Below, piece after piece: positions 37,829 through 46,340 of a stretch of 64,000 bases of DNA. The notes under the pieces were generated by a model. It had not been told where the DNA came from. It made no database searches and was given only the letters and a program-made list of their open reading frames with translations. This DNA is from Acidobacteriota bacterium (GTDB lineage Bacteria; Acidobacteriota; Thermoanaerobaculia; Multivoradales; JBCCEF01): NCBI GenBank assembly GCA_039028635.1, contig JBCCHV010000006.1, positions 79,771-143,770 on the forward strand, written 5' to 3'. How positions within the stretch are numbered: position 1 is the stretch's first letter; every line of letters starts with the position of its first letter. The translations under genes were made by a program, and so were the position numbers.

Positions 37829-40348
37829 GTGCCGGACGATCTGACCCGCTGGCAGGAGCTCGAGAGCTTTCTAGACCTCGACGAGGAGGCCCGACGGGAA
37901 GCCCTCGCCGAGGCCGAGGGCGACCGCCGGGAGCTCCTGCAGCGGCTGGCTCGCTGCGAGGCCGGCGAAACGCCCCTCGACACCCCCGTCGCCGACGGCT
38001 TCGCCGATCTGCTCGGCAACGCCCTCGAGCTGCGTCCCCTCGGAGGCCTCGAAGTCGGCGAGCAGGTGGGGGCCTACCGCATCGACGGCGTCCTCGGCGA
38101 GGGCGGCATGGGCATCGTCTACCGCGCCCACCGCGCCGACGGCACCTTCGACCAGGAAGTCGCCCTCAAGCTCCTGCACCGCGCACCGCGCGATGGCGAC
38201 GCCCACCTGCGCTTCCTCCAGGAGCGTCAGATTCTCGCCGGCCTCAAGCATCCCCACATCGCCCGTCTGCTCGATGGCGGCATGGTGCGAGAGATGCCCT
38301 ACCTGGTGCTCGAAAAGATCGAAGGCAGCTCGCTGACGGACTACTGCGAGCGCCATCAGCTGGCGGTGGAAGAACGTCTCCGGCTGCTGCTCCAGGCCTG
38401 CGACGCGGTCCACTACGCCCATCGCGAAGGCGTCATCCATCGCGACCTGAAGCCGTCGAACCTGATGGTCGAGGAGGACTCCGAAGGTCGACCCAAGGTG
38501 GTGGTGCTGGACTTCGGAATCGCCCAGTTCGAGCACACCGATCTCGAGGTCACCCGCACCGGCCAGATCTTCGGCACCCCCGGCTACATGTCGCCGGAGC
38601 AGGCCCTCGGCCGGCGGGCGGAGATCGACCGGCGCAGCGACGTCTTCTCCCTCGGCGTGATGCTCTACGAGCTGCTCTGCGGCGAGCGCCCGTTCGCCGG
38701 CGACCTCGCCTGGCTCGAGGGCGAGCCGGTCCCGGTGCGCCAGCACCGTCCCAACCTGCCCCTCGACCTGGTGACCATCACCGACACCTGCCTGGCCCGC
38801 GAGCCGGGGCAGCGCTACGACTCGGTGCGCGCCCTCGCCGACGATCTCGAGCGCTATCTCGATGGCGCCCCGGTGGCGGCCCGTCCGGTCACCTGGATCG
38901 GCCGCTGGCTACGCCGCGCCCGACGCAGCCCGAGGGTCGCCGCCGCCCTCGCCACCGCGACGGCGGTCACCCTCGCCTCCCTCGTCCTGTTGGCCTTCTT
39001 GGCGGTGCGCTACACCCGCGACCTCGCCGCCCAGCGACAGGCCGCCGTCGAGGCTCGCCGCGATGCCGAGGGGCTGCTCGAGTTCATGCTCGAGGATCTC
39101 CACCAGGGTCTCGACCGCGTCGGCCGTCTCGATCTCCTGGAGCAGGTCGCCCGCCAGTCGCTGGCCTACTTCGACGGTCGCGCAGGGGGATCGTCACCGC
39201 CCGAGATCCGCAGTCGAGCCACCGCCCTCCACAACGCCGGCCGAGTCCTCGTGGGCCAGGGGGACCACGACGCCGCCCGGCGCGCCTTCGACAACAACCG
39301 CCGACTCTTCGAAGGCCTCGTGGAGAGCGATCCGGACCCGCGATGGCAGCTCGAGCTGGCGCGCAGCCACCATGCCCTGGCGGGCGCCATCGTCAATCAG
39401 GGCGATGCCGACCTGGCCCTCGAGTCGTCGGCCGAGGCGCTTCGGTGGTCGCGTCGACTCGCCCCCCTCGCTCCACCCCCGGACGACTGGGCGGAGGTCC
39501 ATTTCGACAGCCTGACGTTGCACGGTTGGATCGCTCGCGAAGGCGGCCGACCCGCCACCGCGCTCGAGGTCCTCGCCGAAGCCCGCCAGTTTGCCGAGCA
39601 GCGCCGCAGTGACCCCGAGTGGCGCCATCGCGGCGCCAGAGCCGAGTCCTTCACCGGCCTCGCCTACAGCCACCAAGGCGACTTCGAGGCCGCCCTCGAA
39701 CACCTCGAGGCCGCCCGCCGGACCTGCGCCGAGCTCGTCGAGACCGATTCCACGAACACCGCTTGGCGAGAGGAGCTGCAGCTCGCGCTCGGCCACATCG
39801 CCTGGGCTCATCTCGACATCGGCGACCTCACCGCGGCGCGCCAGACCCTGCTCGAAGCACGGCACCAGGCACAGGTCTTGGTTCGGCTCGAGCCCGGCAA
39901 CGCCGGCTGGAACCGAGAGCTCGCCGTCGCCCATGCCGGTCTCGCCGAGGCCTATCGGCGTGAAGGCCGACCGGACCTGGCGCTGCCCGAGCTCGAGGCG
40001 AGCCTCGCCATCGCCCGAGACCGGCACCAACGATTTCCCGACAACGCCTCCGCCGGCAACGATGTCGCCTGGGACCTGCTCGAGCTCGGCCGGCTGCATC
40101 GCGCCCTCGGAGCGCCGGATCAAGCCGGCGAAGCCTGGCGCGAGGCGGTCGGCATCATGCAGACGGTCCACCGCCGCCATCCCGATTCCTCCTACTACCT
40201 CGACACCCTGGTCCAAATTCTCCTCGAGCTCGACGAGATCGAGGCGGCGCGCCCCCTGCTCCGCCAGCTCGAAGCCGCCGGCTGGGCGGCGCCGGATCTC
40301 CAGGAGCTCGCCCGCAGCAAGGGCCTCGAGCCCACCAGCGACTCCTGA
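37829..40348 (+). CDS. Transmembrane Ser/Thr protein kinase with TPR sensor-like domain
   Basis: This 839-residue kinase starts at a GTG. A ~70-residue N-terminal helical region precedes the kinase domain: glycine loop VLGEGGMG (88-95), ATP Lys114 in VALKLL, catalytic HRDLKPSN (Asp206), DFG (228-230) and GTPGYMSPEQALG. A single membrane helix near residues 372-392 (LASLVLLAFLAVRY region) leads to a long C-terminal TPR-like part. It is divergent from an ECF sigma gene, a frequent acidobacterial pairing. All catalytic residues are present, so it should be active. Confidence 0.9.
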   Translation: MPDDLTRWQELESFLDLDEEARREALAEAEGDRRELLQRLARCEAGETPLDTPVADGFADLLGNALELRPLGGLEVGEQVGAYRIDGVLGEGGMGIVYRAHRADGTFDQEVALKLLHRAPRDGDAHLRFLQERQILAGLKHPHIARLLDGGMVREMPYLVLEKIEGSSLTDYCERHQLAVEERLRLLLQACDAVHYAHREGVIHRDLKPSNLMVEEDSEGRPKVVVLDFGIAQFEHTDLEVTRTGQIFGTPGYMSPEQALGRRAEIDRRSDVFSLGVMLYELLCGERPFAGDLAWLEGEPVPVRQHRPNLPLDLVTITDTCLAREPGQRYDSVRALADDLERYLDGAPVAARPVTWIGRWLRRARRSPRVAAALATATAVTLASLVLLAFLAVRYTRDLAAQRQAAVEARRDAEGLLEFMLEDLHQGLDRVGRLDLLEQVARQSLAYFDGRAGGSSPPEIRSRATALHNAGRVLVGQGDHDAARRAFDNNRRLFEGLVESDPDPRWQLELARSHHALAGAIVNQGDADLALESSAEALRWSRRLAPLAPPPDDWAEVHFDSLTLHGWIAREGGRPATALEVLAEARQFAEQRRSDPEWRHRGARAESFTGLAYSHQGDFEAALEHLEAARRTCAELVETDSTNTAWREELQLALGHIAWAHLDIGDLTAARQTLLEARHQAQVLVRLEPGNAGWNRELAVAHAGLAEAYRREGRPDLALPELEASLAIARDRHQRFPDNASAGNDVAWDLLELGRLHRALGAPDQAGEAWREAVGIMQTVHRRHPDSSYYLDTLVQILLELDEIEAARPLLRQLEAAGWAAPDLQELARSKGLEPTSDS

Positions 40349-40453
40349 CTCGACCCTCTCCTGTCCGGTGCACGACGCTTCCGTCGTGGACCGCGTTGAC
40401 GGAGCTGCATGGGAGGCGGCTCCTGACACCACGAGAATCCAGGAGAACTACCC

Positions 40454-41950
40454 ATGGACCTTCGATACCTTCGCCGATTGCTCTGCGTCGGCTGCTTTTT
40501 CCTCGTCTTCACCTCGTCCCTCGAGGGCGCCGAGATCACCGTCACCGCGGTCTCTGACGGCATCGTCGCCGACAATCGCTGCACCCTCCGGGAGGCCATC
40601 GAAGCGGCCAACACGGACAGCGCCTTCATGGGCTGCGATCCCGGCCTCGGCCACGACACCATCCTCTTCGTCCTCGAATCCACCTACGCCATCACCGTCG
40701 CCGGCGGCAACGAGGACGACAACCTCACCGGCGACTTCGACATCCGCGACGACGTCACCCTGCGACCGGCGGCGGGCCTCACGGCCACCATCAGCGGTAG
40801 CGACCTCGACCGCGTCTTCGACGTTCACGAGGGTGCCGACCTGACCATCGAAGGCCTCACGGTGGAGCAAGGCGACGGCGTGACCAGCGGCGGCGGCATC
40901 CAAACCCGCGAGTTGGCCAGCAAGCTGCGCCTGATCTCGGCGCGGATTGAAAGCAACCGCTCGACGCTGTTCGGCGGCGGTCTCTACCTCGCCGGCCCAG
41001 CCTGGATCACCGACTCGGTGATCGCCTTCAATCAGTCGCTCACCGGCGCCGGTGTCACCGCCGTCAGCGCCGCGCCGCTCGTGCTTCTGCGCACCGTCGT
41101 CGACGGCAATCTCGCCACCTCCGACGGCGGCGGCCTGAGCGTCATCGCGATGACCGCCCGAGACAGCGCCATCATCGCCAACCAGGCCGGCCGCCACGGC
41201 GGCGGCATCGAGTGGCGCAACGAAGGCTCGGCCGCCAGCCGTAGTGAATTGATCAACACCACCCTGGCCGAGAACGCCGCCGAAGCGGACGGCGGTGGCC
41301 TCTACTTCGACGGACCGGGCGACGTCGCCCTCTACAGCACCACAGTGGCCTGGAACTACGCCGACTACGACGAAAACGGCTCCGGCGACGGCGGCGGTTT
41401 CCACGTCGCCGACGGCAGCGGCAACCTCATCCTGCGCAACACGCTGGTGGCCCAGAACGAAGACCTCTCGATGGGTCCCTCACCGTCCCTGGCACCGGAC
41501 TGCGTCGGCACCTTCCAATCCTTCGGCTACAACCTGCTGGCCGCCATCGATAGCGGCGACTGTTCCTTCACCGCCATCACCGGCGACCTCACCGGCACCA
41601 TCTCCAGTCCCCTGGCCGCCAACATCGACTCCCTGCGTTTCGGCTGCGATCCCACGCCGGCAGTCCCCCTGCTGCTCGGCAGCCCCGCCCTCGACGGCGG
41701 CGATCCGGCCGGCTGCCTCGGCCCCGGCGGGATCCCCCTGGCCTTCGACCAGCTCGGCCAGCGGCGGGTCTGGGACGGCCCCGACCCGGACAGCATCGCG
41801 CGCTGCGACATCGGCGCCTTCGAGGCCGGCGCACCGGTAGCCCTGATCTTCGAAGACAGCTTCGAAACCGGCGACGTCTTGCTGTGGAGTCAGAGCCTGC
41901 GGCGCCCGGGAGCGGCTCCCCTCGGCGGCGGTTGCGGCGTTCCCGAGTAG
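40454..41950 (+). CDS. Secreted beta-helix protein with CSLREA-like start and DGFESGD-like tail
   Basis: This 498-residue protein has a signal peptide (LCVGCFFLVFTSSLEGAE) and NRCTLREAIEAANTD, a CSLREA-type motif near the N-terminus. It then has a Gly/Asp-rich right-handed beta-helix with 'choice-of-anchor Q'-like features (NTTLAENAAEADGGGLYFDG). It ends IFEDSFETGDVLLWSQSL plus a short tail, a variant of the shared DGFESGDxxxW motif. The role is unknown; surface display is likely. Confidence 0.78.
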   Translation: MDLRYLRRLLCVGCFFLVFTSSLEGAEITVTAVSDGIVADNRCTLREAIEAANTDSAFMGCDPGLGHDTILFVLESTYAITVAGGNEDDNLTGDFDIRDDVTLRPAAGLTATISGSDLDRVFDVHEGADLTIEGLTVEQGDGVTSGGGIQTRELASKLRLISARIESNRSTLFGGGLYLAGPAWITDSVIAFNQSLTGAGVTAVSAAPLVLLRTVVDGNLATSDGGGLSVIAMTARDSAIIANQAGRHGGGIEWRNEGSAASRSELINTTLAENAAEADGGGLYFDGPGDVALYSTTVAWNYADYDENGSGDGGGFHVADGSGNLILRNTLVAQNEDLSMGPSPSLAPDCVGTFQSFGYNLLAAIDSGDCSFTAITGDLTGTISSPLAANIDSLRFGCDPTPAVPLLLGSPALDGGDPAGCLGPGGIPLAFDQLGQRRVWDGPDPDSIARCDIGAFEAGAPVALIFEDSFETGDVLLWSQSLRRPGAAPLGGGCGVPE

Positions 41951-42151
41951 AGCACCCCACCCCGAGGTCGTAGAATGACCTCAACAGGCAGCCCCGGCCG
42001 GCCCGGCGGCGCCATCGAGCGCCGCCTCCGGCCGGGTCGGTTCTTGGTCCCGGAACCACCACCGCTACAAGAGAGAGTCGCGACACCTGCAATGCGATGA
42101 CGCGTCATCCGAGCTTGGCAACGCTGCCGGGCCCAGGTACTGTCTGTGGCT

Positions 42152-42844
42152 ATGTCTGCCTGTGATTACGCCGATGAGAAATTCGCGGCTCGATACGCCG
42201 CTGACGGTCCAGCGCAATTCGTGCCGGGCTATCACTTCATGCATCAAATGGCGGTCCAGCTGATCGCGGAGTCCGTGAGCGACGAGGCGGCGGAGCTACT
42301 CGTGCTGGGCGCTGGCGGTGGATTGGAAATCGCCAGATTCGGCAGCGCCAAGCCGCACTGGCAGTTCACCGGCGTTGATCCTTCTCCAGAAATGCTGAAC
42401 CAGGCTCGTGGCACCGTTCGCGAGGCTGGTGTCGAGGGTCGCGTGACGTGGGTGCAAGGCTACGTTGCCGATGCACCCATGAGGCCGTTCGATGCGGCGA
42501 CCTGCTTGCTGACGCTGCATTTCATGGAAGACAACGGGGAGAAACTGGACGCCCTCGTGAATATCAAGGCGCGGCTCAAGAAAGGTGCGCCTTTGATCCT
42601 GGTGGATTTATGTCTGGACCAGAGCGCAGACGATTTTGACCTTCACCGGGATCGCTATGCCAGGTTTGCACTCGATTCAGGCGCGGCGGAAGAACTGGTT
42701 GAGCAAACGCGCGGACGGCTGAAGGACGTGCTCGCCACGGTGTCCGCCGAGCGCAACGTGGCTCTGCTCCGCGAGTCGGGTTTTTCGGGCATCGAGCTGT
42801 TCTACGCCGGTCTCTCCTGGCGCGGCTGGATAGCCTTCGCGTAA
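42152..42844 (+). CDS. Class I SAM-dependent methyltransferase
   Basis: This 230-residue protein has motif I LLVLGAGGGLEIARFG, an acidic post-I residue in FTGVDPSPEML, and LLTLHFMEDNGEKLDA around motif III. These are typical of small-molecule class I methyltransferases. The substrate is unknown. A GTG at 42146 is an alternative start. Its codon use looks less GC-biased than the surrounding genes. It ends ten bases before the target duplication of the transposon. Confidence 0.85.
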   Translation: MSACDYADEKFAARYAADGPAQFVPGYHFMHQMAVQLIAESVSDEAAELLVLGAGGGLEIARFGSAKPHWQFTGVDPSPEMLNQARGTVREAGVEGRVTWVQGYVADAPMRPFDAATCLLTLHFMEDNGEKLDALVNIKARLKKGAPLILVDLCLDQSADDFDLHRDRYARFALDSGAAEELVEQTRGRLKDVLATVSAERNVALLRESGFSGIELFYAGLSWRGWIAFA

Positions 42845-42854
42845 GAGGACTTCG

Positions 42855-42862
42855 GGCGTATG
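42855..42862. repeat. Target site duplication, left copy
   Basis: GGCGTATG immediately precedes the left terminal repeat, and the identical octamer follows the right terminal repeat (46341-46348). This is the footprint of transposition. Confidence 0.93.
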
Positions 42863-42887
42863 GGTAGTGGGCTAAGAAGTGGTGGCG
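42863..42887 (+). repeat. Left terminal inverted repeat of the transposon
   Basis: The 25 bases match the reverse complement of 46316-46340 perfectly. Identity stops abruptly inward of the GGTGGCG end, defining the repeat length. Confidence 0.93.
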
Positions 42888-43019
42888 TCCCTTCGGGAGG
42901 CTGACAAGGGCTAGCCTTCGCGGGCGAGAGCGGGATGAACCCGCCCAAAAGCCAAACGCCCCCGGCAGACGATTGCGCGTCTACCGGGGACTTGCCACCC
43001 ATGGAGGAGCAAGCCCACC

Positions 43020-43373
43020 ATGAGCGACCGCCCGAATTGTATCTTTGAAGACAGCGCCGGACTTCGCGAATCCTTCCTGCAGGAGATCCCGGCCGATCGG
43101 CGCCCCATCCTTCGAGAGCTCACTGACTGGATCCTCGAGCTATCCCGCGAGGCTCAGATGGTCGAGATTCCCGACGAGCCGAATCGGGAACACATGGCCG
43201 CCGTTGGTGCCGACCTCCGGCACTGCGCCAGCGCCCTCTACATGATCGCGTGGCACGGGACCGAGGCGGGCACCGACCCCGGTAGCCTTCGCCTTGTGGT
43301 GCTGGCCGGTGACCTCGCGCCGCAGGTTGAGGCGTTGGCGCGGGACATCGAGACCGCGCTACTGCCCAGCTAG
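43020..43373 (+). CDS. Transposon passenger gene, 117-residue protein of unknown function
   Basis: The ATG at 43020 has GGAGGAG upstream. The product is soluble and acidic, with PILRELTDWILELSREAQMV and ALYMIAWHGTEAGTDPGSLR, no signal peptide and no recognised domain. It is within the transposon, next to a convergent small gene. Confidence 0.55.
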   Translation: MSDRPNCIFEDSAGLRESFLQEIPADRRPILRELTDWILELSREAQMVEIPDEPNREHMAAVGADLRHCASALYMIAWHGTEAGTDPGSLRLVVLAGDLAPQVEALARDIETALLPS

Positions 43374-43374
43374 C

Positions 43375-43617
43375 TCAGCACATTTCGCGAGGCCCAACGC
43401 CCGCACCGGGCGCCTCCTGGGCCTCGCCTACCCCCAGCACGTCAGAGCGTCGGAAGGCGATCGTCAGCGGGCTCCGGTGCTCCTGCATGGCCCGCTGGTA
43501 CTCCTGTTCGGTGCAAATGACGACCAAGTCCCCAGTTACCCGAACCACTCGTCGAGATATCTCACCAAGGGCCGAGGAGAGTCTAACCACTTTACCTTCA
43601 TATATTTGTGCGTCCAT
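43375..43617 (-). CDS. Transposon passenger gene, 80-residue protein of unknown function
   Basis: The reading frame begins MDAQIYEGKVVRLSS and contains VVRVTGDLVVICTEQEYQRA, which could be a small beta barrel followed by a helix. No family is recognised. It is convergent with the preceding gene and ends two bases from it. It could be a shadow frame, so confidence is modest. Confidence 0.45.
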   Translation of the reverse strand: MDAQIYEGKVVRLSSALGEISRRVVRVTGDLVVICTEQEYQRAMQEHRSPLTIAFRRSDVLGVGEAQEAPGAGVGPREMC

Positions 43618-43675
43618 GAGGCCATCCTAGCAGGGCGGAGCCGTACCTCCTAGGAAAAATCTCCGCCGATACCGC

Positions 43676-43704
43676 TTGACACGTTACGGGTAATCACCTA
43701 GGTT
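43676..43704 (+). promoter_or_regulatory. Candidate sigma70 promoter for the DUF5343 gene
   Basis: A perfect TTGACA at 43676-43681 is separated by 17 bp from TAGGTT at 43699-43704. The DUF5343 ATG is 36 bp downstream. Confidence 0.55.
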
Positions 43705-43739
43705 ACACCATGTAATTCGACTCGACGAGAGGTGCCGAG

Positions 43740-44435
43740 ATGCCTGATGACCGACCTGCAGCAGCGTACGTTTCATACAAGACGCTTGAGAACGCGCTCG
43801 ACCGATTGTCGGAGGGGCTCCCGAGCAAGGTCGACAAGTCCGCGTTCGAGAATCTCTCCGGCAGCAGCCAAAGCCAGCTCATTTCGTCGATGAAGTTCCT
43901 CCGGCTGATCGGAGATGAGCATGAGCCGGCGCCGATCCTCAAGGAGTTGGTGTCGAAGAATGAGCTTGAGCGCAAGTCATTGCTCCGGAAGGTCTTCGAG
44001 GACGCGTACGCCGAGATTTTCGCCCTGGACATCAAGAAGGCGACGCCCGCCCAGGTCAAGCAGATCATGGCCGAAAGCTACGGAGTAAGCGGTACTACCC
44101 TCCTGCGCTCTATGCGCTTTCTTCTCCAGGGTTTGGAGGCAATGGGGATTGAGGTTTCCCCTTACCTCAAGGAAACCAAGACGGCGAGACCGAAAAAGTC
44201 CACGCCCAACGGGAAGGCGAAGTCCAAGAGTAAGGCCCAGGCCAAACCGAAGGCGGCGAAACAGGACGAAGCGGCGGAGGCGCCGCGCAAGAGCAAGGTC
44301 CCCGAGGGGTTCGCTCGGCAGGAGATTCCTACGCTGAATGGCGCTTACATCGTCTACCCGGTCGACATGACGGAGCAGGACTTCGCGCTGTTCGAGGCCG
44401 CACTAGCCTTCATGAAGGCGGTAGTACAGCGGTAG
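43740..44435 (+). CDS. DUF5343 family protein
   Basis: The 231-residue product matches DUF5343, with FENLSGSSQSQLISSMKFLR, LRLIGDEHEPAPIL, and GVSGTTLLRSMRFLLQGLEA. The first ~130 residues appear to be winged-helix-like. A Lys/Ala-rich linker (KSTPNGKAKSKSKAQAKPKA) and a short C-terminal domain (LNGAYIVYPVDMTEQDFALF) follow. DUF5343 proteins occur often on mobile DNA and in defence islands, but their function is not established. It has its own promoter candidate. Confidence 0.8.
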   Translation: MPDDRPAAAYVSYKTLENALDRLSEGLPSKVDKSAFENLSGSSQSQLISSMKFLRLIGDEHEPAPILKELVSKNELERKSLLRKVFEDAYAEIFALDIKKATPAQVKQIMAESYGVSGTTLLRSMRFLLQGLEAMGIEVSPYLKETKTARPKKSTPNGKAKSKSKAQAKPKAAKQDEAAEAPRKSKVPEGFARQEIPTLNGAYIVYPVDMTEQDFALFEAALAFMKAVVQR

Positions 44436-44555
44436 TACAGAAGGGAGCGCAGGAATGAGGAGGGATTGAGGGCCGCGTCGGGCGGCCCGAATCAAAGCCG
44501 GGGCGGGCGAGGAGAGCTTGCAGGCATACCCCCCGCCCCGGCACTCGACATACCT

Positions 44556-44643
44556 GGAAGGCGGCTCGCTCTTGGTAGGGCAACAGAACTTAGAGATCTG
44601 TGGGCCGGATGCACCCGGCTGGGTTCGATCCCCCCGTCTTCCG
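44556..44643 (+). tRNA. Degenerate tRNA-like sequence (possible tRNA-Leu, anticodon UAG)
   Basis: GGAAGGC at 44556-44562 pairs with GTCTTCC at 44636-44642 (seven-pair acceptor). GCTC/GGGC form a D stem with a TTGGTA-containing loop. An anticodon arm gives the loop CTTAGAG, hence U33 and anticodon UAG. GGG/CCC form an extra variable arm as in class II tRNAs, and a TTCGATC T-loop is present. Against function, the T stem has only three of five pairs, one anticodon-stem pair is A-A, there are two bases instead of one before the anticodon stem, the discriminator is G rather than the A of leucine tRNAs, and CCA is not encoded. It could be a pseudo-tRNA. Confidence 0.4.
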
Positions 44644-44651
44644 CACTTATT

Positions 44652-44843
44652 CTAACTCGAATCCCCCTTCAGCTCTTCCCTGGCGGCCTCAATGAGCCTG
44701 GAACGCGTCCAAGCGGAGACGCTCAGCCCTGCGCGCTTGGCGGCCTTCTTGGCTAGCTCGTGGTCCGCCTCACGCATGCGGATTCGAATTGCAGCGTCGT
44801 ACATCTCCTCTGGCTTCTTGGGCGGCCTACCGGTCTTAGGCAT
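44652..44843 (-). CDS. Small ribbon-helix-helix-like DNA-binding protein
   Basis: The 63-residue product starting at 44843 (MPKTGRPPKKPEEMYDAAIR) is basic. It has a predicted strand followed by two helices (IRIRMREADHELAKKAAKRA, GLSVSAWTRSRLIEAAREEL), as in MobC or DUF1778-like RHH proteins. Such proteins repress transcription or assist mobilisation. It is divergent from the transposase gene across a region holding three TAGGCC motifs, so it may control both genes. Confidence 0.6.
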   Translation of the reverse strand: MPKTGRPPKKPEEMYDAAIRIRMREADHELAKKAAKRAGLSVSAWTRSRLIEAAREELKGDSS

Positions 44844-44852
44844 GACTAATCG

Positions 44853-44909
44853 TAGGCCGAAATAGGCCACAAATCAACCCTTGACGCGTAGACTTATTTG
44901 GCCTACAAT
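44853..44909. promoter_or_regulatory. Transposase promoter with three TAGGCC operator-like motifs
   Basis: On the plus strand TTGACG (44881-44886), a 17-bp spacer and TACAAT (44904-44909) form a near-consensus promoter reading into the transposase. TAGGCC occurs at 44853-44858 and 44863-44868, ten bases (one helical turn) apart, and inverted as GGCCTA at 44900-44905, overlapping the -10. The arrangement is consistent with repression by the divergent RHH protein. Confidence 0.6.
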
Positions 44910-45041
44910 AATTCCAATGACTTGAGAAAAAAACAACGACCCGCCAGTCGCGCCAACGACCAACGGGGCCAACCGCGACGCGATAGCGCCAACGGCTCAC
45001 ACCGGCATTCTAACGCGTCTCGATCTCACAGGAGACGCGAC

Positions 45042-45997
45042 ATGCCCAACCCGACTTGCCCCACCTGCGAAGCCACGATGCGGAGCCACGGAAAGCGCGC
45101 CGACGGACGGCGCCGGTTCAAGTGCTTCACCTGCAAGAAGGTTCACACCGAAGCTCGCGAGCACCTGTTCGGCGAGATGCGCGTGGACGAAGAGAAGGCC
45201 CTGATGGCGCTGGCGTTGCTCTGTGAGGGCTCCAGTGTCCGTGCCGTGTGCCGTGTGACGCACCTCCACAAGTCCACCGTCTTGCGCCTCTTGAAGCTGG
45301 CCGGTGACCGAGCCGAGCAGGTCATGCGGAACCGGATCAGGGACGTACCGGTCGAGGACGTAGAGTGCGACGAGACGTGGTCCTACGTGGGCCGCAAGGA
45401 GCGCTCGAAGAAGAAGGACGGCATCGAGGACCCACAGGAGGGCGACGCCTACGCCTGGATCGGCCTGTGCCGTTCCTCGAAATTGGTGCTCTGCTGGCAC
45501 TTGGGACGCCGCAACAATCTAGGCGCTGATGCATTCGCCGAAAAGCTCGACTACGCGACGGCGGGCACTTCCAGATCAGCACCGACGGATTTCAGCCCTA
45601 CTTCGACTCTTTGAACTACCACGTCGGCGCGCGGTCCGACTACGGCATCATCAAAAAGGAATTCGGCTATCACCCCGAGGGACAGCGCCACTACGCGCCG
45701 CCCGCTCTAATCAAGTCTGAGAAGGGTGTCGTCTTTGGCGATCCGGAGCCGGATCGCATCGGTACGTCGCGGGTGGAGCGCTGGAACCTGTCGTTGCGGA
45801 TGGGCCTCAAGCGGACCTCGCGGCTAACGGTGGCCTTTTCGAAGTGCTGGGACAACCACAAGGCCGCGCTCGCGCTCTGGATCGCGTACTACAATTTCTG
45901 CAAGCGCCACCGCACCGTCAAAATGACGCCCGCCATGGCCTCAGAGATCACCCGCCGACCGTGGACCATGCGGGACCTGATGGCCGCTGGCGCCTAG
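45042..45997 (+). pseudogene. IS1/IS1595-like DDE transposase, frameshifted
   Basis: The ATG at 45042 has AGGAG upstream. The N-terminus is a zinc ribbon (CPTCEATMRSHGKRADGRRR, then FKCFTCKK), followed by a helix-turn-helix (VCRVTHLHKSTVLRLLKL). The first catalytic Asp is in VECDETWSYVGRKE. Homology then jumps from frame 3 to frame 2 near 45560-45566: HFQISTDGFQPYF carries the second Asp, and SRVERWNLSLRMGLKRTSRL the Glu. The first frame alone ends at 45614. One extra base near 45563 would restore the full ~318-residue protein. There is no classic slippery heptamer, so mutation or sequencing error is more likely than programmed frameshifting. Confidence 0.82.
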
Positions 45998-46251
45998 CGA
46001 CTGCTTTTCGCCGCGTCGCGCTGCCCCTTCCGGTATGCAGCGCGCACAAGGTTCATCAGTGTCGCGAATCTTCGCTTCTGGTGTGGGGTGGGTTTCTCGC
46101 GCCAGAATTGCTCGAAAAAGTGCGTGCGCACTTCCGGAGTCACGGGAGTCTTCACCTTCTCCCCGTCGATATTCAGTCGAATGAAAGTACTCTTTCGCTC
46201 GGCTGAAACTGTGACCTCTGTAATCGTGAACGTCACTTCGGTTTCAGTCAT
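45994..46251 (-). CDS. Transposon passenger gene, 85-residue protein of unknown function
   Basis: The product MTETEVTFTITEVTVSAERK is beta-rich at the start and basic and helical at the end (WREKPTPHQKRRFATLMNLV). No domain is recognised. It lies between the transposase end (four-base overlap) and the right terminal repeat, in the position of an accessory gene. The coding frame looks plausible, but no homology is available here. Confidence 0.5.
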   Translation of the reverse strand: MTETEVTFTITEVTVSAERKSTFIRLNIDGEKVKTPVTPEVRTHFFEQFWREKPTPHQKRRFATLMNLVRAAYRKGQRDAAKSSR

Positions 46252-46315
46252 TTGAGCAAACTAGCACAACCGCCGACGCCCTCCGGCCTCGAGTGCTTCT
46301 AACCCGCCACCGCCG

Positions 46316-46340
46316 CGCCACCACTTCTTAGCCCACTACC
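46316..46340 (-). repeat. Right terminal inverted repeat of the transposon
   Basis: It is the exact reverse complement of 42863-42887. The next eight bases are GGCGTATG, the second copy of the target duplication. Confidence 0.93.

Larger units (their letters stand above)
42863..46340. mobile_element. 3478-bp IS1/IS1595-like transposon with passenger genes
   Basis: The element is bounded by 25-bp perfect inverted repeats (42863-42887 and 46316-46340; outer end GGTAGTGGGCTAAGAAGTGG...) and flanked by the 8-bp duplication GGCGTATG. An 8-bp duplication fits IS1595-type transposition; IS1 usually gives 8-10 bp. Inside are a frameshifted DDE transposase with zinc-ribbon start, a DUF5343 gene, a small DNA-binding protein, a tRNA-like sequence and three unrecognised genes. 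It sits between the methyltransferase and a secreted beta-propeller gene. The transposase appears inactive, so movement would need help in trans. Confidence 0.9.

Noticed and set aside
44898..45041. Upstream extension of the transposase frame to 44898
   Set aside because: This start lies inside the predicted promoter; the ATG at 45042 has a good ribosome site and begins the zinc ribbon.
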